From positions 1 through 64,000 of the forward strand of contig NZ_JAPFGB010000015.1 of NCBI RefSeq assembly GCF_026241095.1: a DNA stretch of 64,000 bases, read 5' to 3'. Below are positions 24,018-32,758 of the stretch, one piece after another. The stretch is from Saccharopolyspora sp. NFXS83. GTDB lineage: Bacteria > Actinomycetota > Actinomycetes > Mycobacteriales > Pseudonocardiaceae. The notes under the pieces were generated by a model. The model did not search any database. It had not been told where the DNA came from and saw nothing but the letters and a program-made list of their open reading frames with translations. Position 1 is the stretch's first letter; the number at the start of each line of letters is the position of its first letter. The translations under genes and the position numbers were made by a program.

Positions 24018-25241
24018 ATGAGGTCAGTGGACGAGCAGCTCGCGCGTGTTCTCACCGCCGCGGTGCGGCCCGCGCCGGTACGGGTGGCGATCTCCGAAGC
24101 GCAGGGATTGCTGTGCGCCGAGGAGATCGTGGCGGGGCAGGCACTTCCCGGTTTCGACCAGGCGGCGGTGGACGGCTACGCGGTGCGCAGCGTCGACGTG
24201 CGCAACGACGCGGGCGAGGGCTCGGTGCTGCCGGTGGTCGGCGAGATCACCTCCGGCTCCCGGCAGGCCCGGCGGCTGCAACCCGGCCAGGCCGTGCGGG
24301 TGACGGCCGGGGCGCCGTTGCCGACGCTGGCCGACGCGGTGGTGCCGCTGGACCACACCGACGAGCACCCCGCGAAGGTCACCGTCCGGCAAGGCGTGCC
24401 CTCCGCCGCGTTCGTGCGCAGGGCCGGGGAGGACGTGCAGACCGGTGACCTCGCGGTCCGCCGCGGCTCGGCGATCGGCTCCGCCCAGGTCGGGCTGCTC
24501 GCGGCCGTCGGCAGGGACAAGGTGCTGGTGCATCCGCGACCGCGCGTCTCGGTGCTCTCGCTGGGCGACGAGCTGGTCGACGTGGACCGGACTCCCGGCC
24601 AGGGGCAGGTCTACGACGTCAACTCCTACGCGCTGGCCGCCGCGGCTCGCGACGCGGGCGCCGAGGTCACCCGCGTCGGCATCGTCAGCACCGACCCGAA
24701 GCGGCTGCGCGAAGTCGTCGAGGGCCGGTTGCTGCTCTCCGAGATCGTGGTGATCGCCGGTGGTGTCGGCGGCGCGCTCGGCAGCGAGGTCAGCGCGGCG
24801 CTGGGCGACCTCGGGGAGCTCGACGACACGCGGGTCGCGATGCAGCCCGGTTCCATGCAGGCATTCGGCAGGCTCGGCCCGGACGAGGTGCCGACGTTCC
24901 TGCTGCCCGGCAACGCCGTGAGCTCGCTGGTCGTCTTCGAAGTCCTGGTGCGGCCGTTGATCCGCTCCGCGCTGGGCCGCGGCAATCCGCACCGCCGCAC
25001 CGTCTCGGCGAACCTGCTGTCCCCGGTGACCTCGGCTCCCGGGCGCCGCGGATTCCTCCGCGGGCAGCTGCTGCGCGACCCGGAGACCGACGCCTACATG
25101 GTGCAGCCGCTGGGCACTTCCGGATCGCACCTGCTCGCGTCGCTGGCGGAGGCGAACTGCCTGATCTTGGTCGACGAGGACGTCACCGAAGTCGGAACCG
25201 GAGAGGACGTCCGGGTCCGGTTCCTGTCCCAGCGCGCGTGA
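24018..25241 (+). CDS. moeA: Molybdopterin molybdenumtransferase MoeA
   Basis: A 407-residue MoeA/Glp protein. N-terminal PGFDQAAVDGYAV (conserved DGYA) is followed by EITSGSRQARRLQPGQAVRVTAGAPLPTLADAVVPLDHTD, the MoCF domain with VSVLSLGDELVDVDRTPGQGQVYDVNSYAL, and FLLPGNAVSSLVVFE. The GG(V)G loop reads IAGGVGGALGSEV rather than GGxSxG, a mild departure. It inserts molybdate into adenylylated molybdopterin. The stop overlaps the next gene by 4 nt. Confidence 0.88.
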   Translation: MRSVDEQLARVLTAAVRPAPVRVAISEAQGLLCAEEIVAGQALPGFDQAAVDGYAVRSVDVRNDAGEGSVLPVVGEITSGSRQARRLQPGQAVRVTAGAPLPTLADAVVPLDHTDEHPAKVTVRQGVPSAAFVRRAGEDVQTGDLAVRRGSAIGSAQVGLLAAVGRDKVLVHPRPRVSVLSLGDELVDVDRTPGQGQVYDVNSYALAAAARDAGAEVTRVGIVSTDPKRLREVVEGRLLLSEIVVIAGGVGGALGSEVSAALGDLGELDDTRVAMQPGSMQAFGRLGPDEVPTFLLPGNAVSSLVVFEVLVRPLIRSALGRGNPHRRTVSANLLSPVTSAPGRRGFLRGQLLRDPETDAYMVQPLGTSGSHLLASLAEANCLILVDEDVTEVGTGEDVRVRFLSQRA

Positions 25242-25912
25242 CCCGAGCCATGTCCGAGGACGCCGAAGCGCTGTTCCCCTCCCGCCACCCGGGCTGGCCC
25301 GCGCGTCCGGGGCCGCTGCTGGTGCCCGCGGGTGCCGTCGAGCTGCGACCGCCCCGGCTGCTGGACGCGTCGGCGTGGAGCGGGCTGCGCCTGCGCGACC
25401 GGGCCTACCTGCAGCGCTGGGAACCGACGACGATCGGGGACTGGCGGGACCGCAACGCGCTGCTGGCCTGGCCCGCGCAGTGGAGCGCGCTGCGGGGCCT
25501 GGCGCGCCGCGGCCAGGCGCTGCCGTTCGCGATCACGGTCGACGGCCGGTTCGCGGGGCAGCTCACCGTCGGCAACGTCGTGCGCGGAGCGCTGCGCTCG
25601 GCCTGGGTCGGCTACTGGGTCTCCGAGGGGCACTCCCGCGGCGGGGTCGCCACGGCCGCCGTGGCCCTGGCCGTGGACCACTGCTTCGGCCCCGCCGGTC
25701 TGCACCGGCTGGAAGCCACGGTGCGGCCGGAGAACGCGCCGAGCCTGCGCGTGCTGGAGAAGGCCGGGTTCCGCCGCGAGGGGCTCTTCGAGCGCTACCT
25801 CGACGTCGAGGGTGCTTGGCGCGACCACTACGTCTTCGGACTCACCGCCGAGGACAACCCGTCGGGCGCGGCGGCGGCGCTGGTGCGCAGCGGACGGGCT
25901 CGGTACGCCTGA
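25238..25912 (+). CDS. rimJ: RimJ/RimL-type GNAT N-acetyltransferase
   Basis: A 224-residue GNAT protein: acceptor region LRPPRLLDASAWSGLRLRDRAYLQRWEP, a GYWVSEGHSRGGVATAAVALAVDHCF acetyl-CoA loop, and the LHRLEATVRPENAPSLRVLEKAGFRREG motif of the RimJ/RimL family. It probably N-acetylates a ribosomal or other protein. GTG 25238 overlaps the moeA stop; ATG 25250 is an alternative. Order galU-moeA-rimJ-glpR equals Rv0993-Rv0996. Confidence 0.85.
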   Translation: MTRAMSEDAEALFPSRHPGWPARPGPLLVPAGAVELRPPRLLDASAWSGLRLRDRAYLQRWEPTTIGDWRDRNALLAWPAQWSALRGLARRGQALPFAITVDGRFAGQLTVGNVVRGALRSAWVGYWVSEGHSRGGVATAAVALAVDHCFGPAGLHRLEATVRPENAPSLRVLEKAGFRREGLFERYLDVEGAWRDHYVFGLTAEDNPSGAAAALVRSGRARYA

Positions 25913-26175
25913 GTTCCGGCCTCCGGGCCACCGAGACCTTCATCACCGAGCCGAGGCGCCCCGTCGCTCGACCGAGTGCATTTTCCCTGCTCCCAGGCGT
26001 GCGGATGCCGACACGCCGGGGCTTCGCTTCCCGTCCTGCGTTTCGCGCGTGCGGTTTTCTGCCTCCGGGACGAAACGAAATCCGGTCGGCGTGGCTCAGA
26101 GACAGATGTGACAGGAGTGGCTAGCGTGGCGGTCGCAGCAGTGTGCGGCAGGCAGCCAGGGGGAGGTGGCGAGGC

Positions 26176-26949
26176 GTGCCCAGTTCTTTGATCTTCGCGG
26201 CGCTTGCGGCGGCATGGTTGGTCGTGCTTGTTCCGATGTTCGCCCGTCGCCGGCAGGAAGTGTCCAAAACGACGGATTCGGCACTGGCGGCGCGAGTGGT
26301 GCGCAGGGGCAGTGATCGGTCCGCGACCGGCGTGGGAACGGATAGGGCGCAGGAGGCGCACGGCATGGCCGACACCGACCGGCACGAGGACGTCGACCCC
26401 GACGAGCTCGAGGACTTCGACGAGGCCGACGAAGCGGACGACGGTCAGGCGCGCCGGGTCCACAGCGACGACGTCCGCGCCGGACGCCGGTACCGGCCCG
26501 GTCGTGGCGGGTTCGACCCCGAGGCCGCGGCGCTCGCCGCTCGGACCAAGTACGCGCGCAGGCAGCGGATCACGATCGCGATGGTGGTCACCGCGATCAC
26601 CACCGCGCTGATCGCGGCGCTCGCCTGGACCCCGATGTGGACGCTGCACGTCCTCGTCGACCTCGCCATCATCGGCTACCTGACCTACCTGCGCCGCCAG
26701 GTCCGCATCGAGCAGGAGATCCGGGAGCGGCGGCTCGCGCGGATGTCCGCGGCTCGCGAGGACGAGGACGACGACGACCTGGAATACGGCGAACCCGCGC
26801 TCGACGAGTACGACGAGCGGGACGAGCCGCGCGGTCCGGCGCCGCGCAACACCGGCGCCGTCGTCGTCGAGATCGACGACGAGGACCCGATGTTCGACGA
26901 ACTCGACGAGCGGACCTGGCAGCCTTACCGCCGTGCGGTGGGCGAATAG
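26176..26949 (+). CDS. sepX: Divisome-associated membrane protein SepX/GlpR
   Basis: A 257-residue protein: an N-terminal membrane helix (PSSLIFAALAAAWLVVLVPMF) followed by ARRRQEVSKTTDSALAARVV, an acidic linker, two central membrane helices (about 137-175, ITIAMVVTAITTALIAALAW and MWTLHVLVDLAIIGYLTYL), then a charged acidic C-terminus. The layout and position after rimJ match actinobacterial GlpR/SepX, a Wag31/FtsZ-linked septation protein. GTG 26176 follows GGGGAGG. Confidence 0.8.
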   Translation: MPSSLIFAALAAAWLVVLVPMFARRRQEVSKTTDSALAARVVRRGSDRSATGVGTDRAQEAHGMADTDRHEDVDPDELEDFDEADEADDGQARRVHSDDVRAGRRYRPGRGGFDPEAAALAARTKYARRQRITIAMVVTAITTALIAALAWTPMWTLHVLVDLAIIGYLTYLRRQVRIEQEIRERRLARMSAAREDEDDDDLEYGEPALDEYDERDEPRGPAPRNTGAVVVEIDDEDPMFDELDERTWQPYRRAVGE

Positions 26950-27024
26950 GTCCCACGCTCCCCAGCGGAGGGGGTGTGCGAAGTGCTGTTGGGGCCCTGC
27001 TAAGCTACAACAGCACTAAGGCAA

Positions 27025-27097
27025 GGGGCTGTAGCGCAGTTGGTAGCGCGTCTCGTTCGCATCGAGAAGGTCAGGGGTTCGATTCCCCTCAGCTCCA
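27025..27097 (+). tRNA. tRNA-Ala (anticodon CGC)
   Basis: A 73-nt cloverleaf: acceptor arms GGGGCTG (27025-27031) and CAGCTCC (27090-27096) with one G-T pair, anticodon stem TCTCG/CGAGA around loop TTCGCAT (anticodon CGC), and T-loop TTCGATT. Discriminator A, CCA not encoded. Confidence 0.95.
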
Positions 27098-27102
27098 CTC
27101 GG

Positions 27103-27147
27103 AGGAGTCTGGTCGACGCTTTGCGTCTTCCCGGCTCCTTTTTGCTT
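27103..27147 (+). terminator. Candidate terminator after tRNA-Ala
   Basis: An outer GGAG/CTCC pairing and an inner GACGC-TTT-GCGTC hairpin are followed by a run of five Ts at about 27137-27141. This fits a terminator for the tRNA transcript. Confidence 0.45.
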
Positions 27148-27282
27148 GTGCGGGGGCCGAACCCCCGTAGGCCCCCGCGGTGCGGTGGCCGGGGTGCGTC
27201 GGCTTCTTTCGTCGGGGAGCGTTCCCGGTCTGCTCACTGACCACCGGTTCGGGGGTCGGTGAGCCCTCCGCTCTCGTGGAAG

Positions 27283-27316
27283 GGGCCGATGCTCTCCGGA
27301 ACATCGGCCCTTTCTT
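27283..27316. terminator. Intrinsic terminator in the 579-bp gap before the gene cluster
   Basis: GGGCCGATG (27283-27291) pairs perfectly with CATCGGCCC (27302-27310), followed by TTTCTT. The gap 27098-27676 between tRNA-Ala and the first SARP gene otherwise shows no supported gene; open frames there lack family-like sequence. It marks the boundary between conserved chromosome and the biosynthetic cluster. Confidence 0.65.
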
Positions 27317-27676
27317 CGTTCGACGGTCCGTTCCGTCCAGTGGGCGGTCGCGGGGGTGGTTCGGAGGGGCCGGAACGTCCGCTTCGTGGCCGTCGTTCGC
27401 CGAATGTTCGCAACGTCGCCTGATCCGGCCCTTTCCGGTATCCGGACCGGATGTCAAGAAGTCGCCAACGCGTGGCGGTCGCACGGGCGGCTACCTGCGG
27501 ATATATCTCCGCCGGGCGGCGGTGCGGGGGATGAGGTATTTCCAGGTATTCCGGCGGATCCGGCAGTATCCGGCTCAGCTATCTGTACTGTGAACTGTTG
27601 TCTGCACGGGGTTCCCGGTCGCTTGAAATCTGGGGAGTACCGGTGAATTCACGTGCATGCGCTGGGGGATAGGTGC

Positions 27677-28438
27677 ATGGAGATCCGTTTGCTCGGTTCG
27701 GTGGCATTGAGTTCGGGAAGTGACGACTCGCTCGTCGGCGTTCCGTCGGGGAAAGTTCGCACAGTGTTGGCCGTGCTGGCGTTGTCGCCGGCGAAGTCAA
27801 TTGCATCCGAACAATTCGTGGATGAACTCTGGTTGGACAAACCGATCGGCAACGCGCGCAACGCGTTGCAGGCCAACATCGTGCGGTTGCGCAAGTTCTT
27901 GGAGCGACGCACCGGCCGGGCGGGTGACGAGTTGGTGCGCACGGTCCAGGGCGGCTACCGGCTGGACGTGGACCCGCAGACGGTGGACGCCGAGCGGTTC
28001 GTGGCGCTGGCCGAGCGGGGCGGCGAGCTCGTCGACTCGCATCCGGAGCAGGCCGTCGTGCTGCTGGAGCGCGCGCTGCGGCTGTGGCGCGGGCCTGCGC
28101 TGCTGGACACCGACACGCTGCGCTGCCGGTTGGAGGCGGTGCGGCTCGACGAGCGCAGGCTCACCGCCCAGGAAGACCTGATCACCGCCAAGCTGGCCAT
28201 CGGCCAGGAGCGCGCCGTGGTCTCCGAGCTGCGCAGGCTTACCGCCGAGTACCCGGAGCGGGAGCGGTTCAGCGGGCAGCTGATGGTCGCGCTCTACCGC
28301 AACGGCAGGCAGACCGAGGCGGTCAACGTCTTCCACCGGACCAGGCAGCGACTGGTGCGCGACTTGGGGCTGGAACCCGGCCGTGAACTGCGCAAGCTCT
28401 ATGAATCGATCTTGATTCAAGATCAGGTGCTCGGCTGA
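27677..28438 (+). CDS. SARP-family pathway activator 1
   Basis: A 253-residue SARP: OmpR-type winged helix at the N-terminus (MEIRLLGSVAL, VLAVLALSPAKSIASEQFVDELW, ALQANIVRLRKFLE, GGYRLDVDPQTVDAERF) followed by the bacterial transcriptional activator domain (BTAD; ALRLWRGPALLDTDTLR, FSGQLMVALYRNGRQTEAVNVFHRTRQRLVRDLGLEPGRELR). It lacks NB-ARC/TPR extensions, so it is a small cluster-specific SARP. ATG 27677 is chosen (GTG 27653 possible). It is the first gene of the cluster and may bind the heptamer triplets at 37648, 44419 and 60886. Confidence 0.9.
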   Translation: MEIRLLGSVALSSGSDDSLVGVPSGKVRTVLAVLALSPAKSIASEQFVDELWLDKPIGNARNALQANIVRLRKFLERRTGRAGDELVRTVQGGYRLDVDPQTVDAERFVALAERGGELVDSHPEQAVVLLERALRLWRGPALLDTDTLRCRLEAVRLDERRLTAQEDLITAKLAIGQERAVVSELRRLTAEYPERERFSGQLMVALYRNGRQTEAVNVFHRTRQRLVRDLGLEPGRELRKLYESILIQDQVLG

Positions 28439-28506
28439 GGCGCCAGGTCCCGGGGAGGACCGGGCGCGCACGCCGGCATCAAGACGATTCGTGAATGGGG
28501 TGACAC

Positions 28507-29307
28507 GTGGAGTACCGGATTCTGGGCCCGGTGGAGGTGCTGCGGGACGATGGCGAGCGGGTCGTGCTGGACGGGACGAAGCAGCGGACGGTGCTGGCCG
28601 CCCTGCTGATCTCCGGGCCGAACCTGCTCTCGGACGCGCGGCTCAGCGAGTTCCTGTGGGGCAGGCGCCCGCCCGCGACCAGCACTGCGCAGATCTACAC
28701 CTACGTCTCCCGGTTGCGGAAGCTGCTGGGCCACGAGGTGGCCATCGGGCGCCGCTCGCCCGGATACGTGCTGGACATCGGGGACGGCAGGCTCGACCTC
28801 GCGGAGTTCGAGCAGTGCGTGCGGCTGGGGCAGGACGCGTTGGCGGCGGCCCGCTGCGAGGAGGCGGTGCGGCACTTGCGGCGCGCGCTGGGCCTGTGGC
28901 GCGGCCCGGCGCTGGTCGACGTCGCGGAGTCGCTGGCCGCCGAGGAGGACGCTCGGTTGCAGGAGTTGCGGCTGGTCGCGCTCGAAGGCCTGGTGGAGGG
29001 CGAACTGGTGCTGGGCGGGCATGCGCGGCTCACCGCGGAGCTGTTCGGGCTGGTGCGCCTGCACCCGCTGCGAGAGCGGTTCCGCGCGCAGCTGATGATC
29101 GCGCTGCACCGCTGTGACCGGCAGGCCGAGGCGCTGGCCCTCTACGACGAGGGGCGGCGGTTGCTGGCCGCGGAGTTGGGCGTGGACCCGGGGGTGCGGT
29201 TGCGCCGGGCGCACCACGCGGTGCTGACGGCCGACGCGGCCGATCCGATCTCGCTGGAACCGCCGCGGGAATCGGTCCGGGCCGGTGCCGCCACGCTGCG
29301 AATATAG
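28507..29307 (+). CDS. SARP-family pathway activator 2
   Basis: A 266-residue SARP with the same two-domain layout (MEYRILGPVEVL, TVLAALLISGPNLLSDARLSEFLW, YVSRLRKLLG; BTAD with ALGLWRGPALVDVAE and LMIALHRCDRQAEALALYDEGRRLLAAELGVDPG). It follows SARP 1 by 68 bp. Tandem SARPs often act in series or on different promoters. GTG 28507 is the start. The two differ enough to be distinct rather than a recent duplication. Confidence 0.88.
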   Translation: MEYRILGPVEVLRDDGERVVLDGTKQRTVLAALLISGPNLLSDARLSEFLWGRRPPATSTAQIYTYVSRLRKLLGHEVAIGRRSPGYVLDIGDGRLDLAEFEQCVRLGQDALAAARCEEAVRHLRRALGLWRGPALVDVAESLAAEEDARLQELRLVALEGLVEGELVLGGHARLTAELFGLVRLHPLRERFRAQLMIALHRCDRQAEALALYDEGRRLLAAELGVDPGVRLRRAHHAVLTADAADPISLEPPRESVRAGAATLRI

Positions 29308-29320
29308 AAATCCCATATCC

Positions 29321-29343
29321 CCGAGTCGCAGTGTTGGACTCGG
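29321..29343 (+). terminator. Short hairpin after SARP 2
   Basis: CCGAGTC (29321-29327) and GACTCGG (29337-29343) form a 7-bp stem with a 9-nt loop, 14 bp after the SARP 2 stop. It may attenuate or terminate transcription ahead of the PKS operon; no T-run follows. Confidence 0.4.
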
Positions 29344-29449
29344 TAGAACGGTCCGGGTGCGCTGGGGGCGCCCCTCGTCGCTGGCGCGATTTCGCGTCCC
29401 CCGAGTTCTCCGGTTTGCATTTCGCTATTCCACGAGAATGGGAGCTGAC

Positions 29450-29713
29450 ATGACCACCACGAATGCTCGGGTCGACGAGGCCGGTCGCGGGAAGATCAAG
29501 GAAATCGTCTGCGACATTCTTGAGATCGAACCCGCGGACATGACCGACACCAGCCTGTTCAAAGACGATCACGGTGCCGATTCGATGGGTGCCATCGAGA
29601 TCCTCTCCGCGTTGGAGAGCACCTTCGACGTCACGATCGAGCAGTCCGAGCTCACCCGCATGGTCAACCTGGACAACGTGGTGGCGGTCGTCAACGACGC
29701 GCCGGCCAACTGA
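29450..29713 (+). CDS. Acyl carrier protein of the type II PKS
   Basis: An 87-residue ACP. The phosphopantetheine serine is Ser45 in GADSMGAIEIL, inside the usual four-helix pattern (IKEIVCDILEIEP ... ESTFDVTIEQSEL). ATG 29450 is preceded by GGGAGCT. It stands first in the PKS operon, 27 bp before the KS. It would carry the growing polyketide chain of the KS/CLF pair. Confidence 0.9.
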   Translation: MTTTNARVDEAGRGKIKEIVCDILEIEPADMTDTSLFKDDHGADSMGAIEILSALESTFDVTIEQSELTRMVNLDNVVAVVNDAPAN

Positions 29714-29740
29714 GCCGTCCACCGGGGAACGGGGCGAGCA

Positions 29741-30991
29741 GTGAGCGAGCAGCAGCAGACCCACCGCCGGGTCGTGATCACCGGTCTGGGCGTGGTGACC
29801 TGCCTGGGGGTCGGCGTCGAGGAGTTCCGCGATGGGCTGCGGTCCGGGCGCAGCGGGGTGACGCCGCTCGTCAGTTTCGACACGACCGGCTTCGCGCACG
29901 CGAACAGTTGTGAGATCACCGAGTTCGCTCCGGCGGAGTACATGCACCGGGTCGACCCGGAGGAGCTGGGGCGGGCCAGCCAGTTCTCGGTGGCCGCCGC
30001 GCGGATGGCCGCTGAGGACGCGGGGATGCCGCTGGACCTGCTGCGGCGGCAGCGGGCGCTGGTCTCGGTCGGCACCACCGACGCCGAGTCCCGCGACCTC
30101 GACGGCCTGGTGGCCGACCAGCTCGCGGACGGGCCGGAGCAGTGGGACCCGGTGCGGGCGCGGCGGGCGACGGCCGGGCGGTTGTCCACCAGCATCGTCC
30201 GCGAGCTGGAGTTGACCGACGTCGAAGCCGTCACCATCCCCACCGCTTGCGCGGCGGGGAACTACGCGATCGGCTACGGCTTCGACGCGATCCGCGAGGG
30301 CGACGTGGAGGTCGCGCTGTGCGGCGGGGCGGACGCGGTCTGCCGCAAGACGTTCACCGGTTTCTACCGGCTGGGCACCATCGCGCCCGAGGTGTGCCAG
30401 CCGTTCGACCTGGACCGCAAGGGGATCCTCACCGGTGAGGGCGCCGGGATCCTGCTGATGGAAAGCCTGGAATCGGCGCAGGCGCGCGGCGCGCGGATCT
30501 ACGCCGAGGTGCTGGGCTACGGCCTCAACTGCGATGCGCACCATCCGGTCGCCCCGGACCAGGGCAGCATCGCGCGGTGCGTGGAGCTGGCACACCGCAA
30601 CGCCGGTGTGACGCCGGAAGAGGTGGACTTCATCTCCGCGCACGGCACCGGGACGAGGGCCAACGATGTCACCGAGGCCGGAGCGATCCGCCAGGTGTTC
30701 GGCACGCCGCCGCCCACGGTGTCCATCAAGTCGATGATCGGGCACACCATGGGCGCGGCGAGCGCGCTGGCGTCGGCGGCGTGCGCGCTGGCGCTCACCG
30801 AAGGTTTCATCCCGCCGACGATCAACCACCGGGAGACCGACCCGGACTGCGGCGTGGACTGCGTGCCGAACGAGGCGCGGCCCGCGCGGCTGTCGGTGGT
30901 GCAGAACAACGCGCTGGCCTTCGCGGGCAACAACGCGGTGCTGCTGCTGGGCAGGCACGACCGGAAGGTCACCGCCGATGCCTCCGCGTGA
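29741..30991 (+). CDS. Type II PKS ketosynthase (KS-alpha, FabF-like)
   Basis: A 416-residue KAS II-type ketosynthase with an intact triad: Cys170 (TACAAGNYAI), His301 (SAHGTGTRANDVTE) and His335 (MIGHTMGAASALA). It condenses malonyl-ACP with the growing chain. Paired with the Cys-less CLF at 32755, it forms the KS-CLF heterodimer of a type II PKS. The associated KR, two dehydratase-like subunits and isomerase indicate a reducing, polyene-forming system rather than an aromatic one (family knowledge from ishigamide, skyllamycin and cinnamoyl-lipid pathways). It overlaps the hydrolase gene by 14 bp. Confidence 0.92.
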   Translation: MSEQQQTHRRVVITGLGVVTCLGVGVEEFRDGLRSGRSGVTPLVSFDTTGFAHANSCEITEFAPAEYMHRVDPEELGRASQFSVAAARMAAEDAGMPLDLLRRQRALVSVGTTDAESRDLDGLVADQLADGPEQWDPVRARRATAGRLSTSIVRELELTDVEAVTIPTACAAGNYAIGYGFDAIREGDVEVALCGGADAVCRKTFTGFYRLGTIAPEVCQPFDLDRKGILTGEGAGILLMESLESAQARGARIYAEVLGYGLNCDAHHPVAPDQGSIARCVELAHRNAGVTPEEVDFISAHGTGTRANDVTEAGAIRQVFGTPPPTVSIKSMIGHTMGAASALASAACALALTEGFIPPTINHRETDPDCGVDCVPNEARPARLSVVQNNALAFAGNNAVLLLGRHDRKVTADASA

Positions 30992-31784
30992 CGGGGGTGC
31001 GCTGCGGCTGCGCCGTCCCGCCGAGGAGCCGGGCGCGCCGCGGGCGATCCTGCTGCACGGGTTGGCGGGCCGGGCGGACGTGTGGCGACCGTTCCTGGAC
31101 CGCGCCCCCGAGGACTGGGAGTGGTGGGACGTCGAGCTGCCCTGGGCGGGCATGGCCGACCCCACTTGGGCGCACCGGGGCGATCCGGTGGAGCTGCTCG
31201 CGGCGGCCCTGGACGGGCAGCACTTCGACCTGGTCGTCGCGCACTCCTTCGCGGCGAACCTGGTCACCGAGGCCGGTTCCCGCGGTTGGTTCCGGGAGCT
31301 GCCCGCGGTGCTGGTCAGCCCGTTCTACCGGCCCCGCGCCGACGAGTTCGACTGGTCCTCGATCAGCTACTACCTCAACGAGTTCCACCGCACGTTCCTG
31401 GAAGCGATGACCCTCGGTGAGACCGCGCGGTTCCCGGCGAACTACCGGACCTGGATGGCGCACCGGTTGCGCGACTGGGTCGGGCCTTACGGCTGGATGC
31501 GCTTCTTCGACACCTACCTGCGAAGTCCGCTGGTGGACCTGTCCACGACCACCGCCGCGCGGCTGGTCGTGGTGGGCGAGCAGGACATCGCCGCGCGTCC
31601 GGAGGACGGGCGGGCGCTCGCCGAGGCACTCCCGGACGGGCGGCTCGCGCGGCTTCCCGGGTGCGGGCACTTCCCGATGGCGCAGGACGCCGACGGGTTC
31701 TCCCGTGCCGTCGTGGACTTCCTGACCACGCTGCCGAGCGAACGCCGGCGGCACGAACCCGAACCGAGCATGGAGTTGATGTGA
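30978..31784 (+). CDS. Alpha/beta-hydrolase (thioesterase-like)
   Basis: A 268-residue alpha/beta-hydrolase: oxyanion segment LLHGLAGRADVW, nucleophile elbow VVAHSFAANL with candidate Ser, acid VVGEQD and His in GCGHFPMAQD. The elbow reads A-H-S-F-A instead of G-x-S-x-G, which occurs in the BioH/MenH group. It may act as a type II editing thioesterase or as a chain-release enzyme for the reducing PKS. It is translationally coupled to neighbours (ATG 30978 lies inside the KS gene; the stop overlaps the next GTG). Confidence 0.75.
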   Translation: MPPRDGGALRLRRPAEEPGAPRAILLHGLAGRADVWRPFLDRAPEDWEWWDVELPWAGMADPTWAHRGDPVELLAAALDGQHFDLVVAHSFAANLVTEAGSRGWFRELPAVLVSPFYRPRADEFDWSSISYYLNEFHRTFLEAMTLGETARFPANYRTWMAHRLRDWVGPYGWMRFFDTYLRSPLVDLSTTTAARLVVVGEQDIAARPEDGRALAEALPDGRLARLPGCGHFPMAQDADGFSRAVVDFLTTLPSERRRHEPEPSMELM

Positions 31785-32758
31785 ACGCCAACAGCAATGC
31801 CGTCGTGACCATCGAGCGCGGCACCGCACCGGACACCACCCGGACCGAGCTGCGCCCCCGCTACGAGGGCTCGAACATCTGCACCTGGATCGGTTTCAAG
31901 CACGTCAACTTCATGGTCGAGGAGGCCGTGCTGGACCACCTGCGCCGGCGCGGGTTCCCGGCGGGCGCGCTCTACGAGCGGTACGGGCTGTGCACCGACA
32001 TCTCCGCGATCGACACCAAGATCCTCACCGCTTTCCACATCGACGACCTGGCCGTCGCCGAGGTCCGCCCGGTCGCCGGGGCCGGTTCGGGGATGTCCTT
32101 CGAGGTGGAGCTGACGGTGCAGCGGGCGGAGCAGGTCAAGGCGGTGACCGCGAAGGTGACCGTCTCCTTCCGCGCCGACGACCGCGGCCTGCCGGTGGAG
32201 CCGGTCCCAGCGGAGCTCGCCGAGCACGTCGTCGCCGAGCTGGGGCGCCCCGCCGAGGCCGTCGAGGTCGGCGACCGGGATCCGATCGAGCTGCTCACCG
32301 AGGGCGCCAACGCCTTCGGTTGGGCGTGGCGGATGCCGTACTTCTACTGCCACTTCACCGAGCGGGTGCAGATGTCCGGCTACCTGCGCCAGATGGAGGA
32401 GGTCGTGGACCTCTTCCTCGCGGACCGCGGGGTGTCCATCAAGAAGTTGCTGGACGAGCAGGACTGGATCCCGGTCGTGCCGCACTCCCGGATCGAGCTG
32501 CTCGGGGAAGCGCGGATGGAGGAGGAGCTCTACACGATCTTCACCGTGGAGCGGGTGTTCAAACGCCTCACCTACACGGCGCGGATGGACTGCTACGTGC
32601 TGCGGGACGGCGTGCTGGTGCCGACCGCGACCGGGCGGATCACGCACGGCTACGCGGTGATCGACAACCGCCGGGACTGGTCGCTGGTGGACTTCGACGA
32701 CCAGATGCTCGCGGCCCTGGGCGGCGGGAGCGGTGCGGCGGAGGGGCGCGGGCGATGA
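31781..32758 (+). CDS. Double hot-dog thioesterase/dehydratase-like protein
   Basis: A 325-residue soluble protein that appears to consist of two hot-dog domains: the first around WIGFKHVNFMVEEAVLDHLR (residues 36-56), the second around YFYCHFTERVQMSGYLRQMEEVVDLFL (about 187-213), similar to 4-hydroxybenzoyl-CoA-thioesterase/FAT-like folds. The exact activity (acyl-ACP thioesterase, dehydratase or non-catalytic) cannot be told. Its place between the hydrolase and CLF, with 4-nt overlaps on both sides, ties it to the reducing type II PKS. Confidence 0.6.
   Translation: MNANSNAVVTIERGTAPDTTRTELRPRYEGSNICTWIGFKHVNFMVEEAVLDHLRRRGFPAGALYERYGLCTDISAIDTKILTAFHIDDLAVAEVRPVAGAGSGMSFEVELTVQRAEQVKAVTAKVTVSFRADDRGLPVEPVPAELAEHVVAELGRPAEAVEVGDRDPIELLTEGANAFGWAWRMPYFYCHFTERVQMSGYLRQMEEVVDLFLADRGVSIKKLLDEQDWIPVVPHSRIELLGEARMEEELYTIFTVERVFKRLTYTARMDCYVLRDGVLVPTATGRITHGYAVIDNRRDWSLVDFDDQMLAALGGGSGAAEGRGR

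Noticed and set aside
27180-27593. 137-codon frame between tRNA-Ala and the first SARP
   Set aside because: Arg/Gly-rich translation with no family-like segment; it crosses a clear terminator hairpin.
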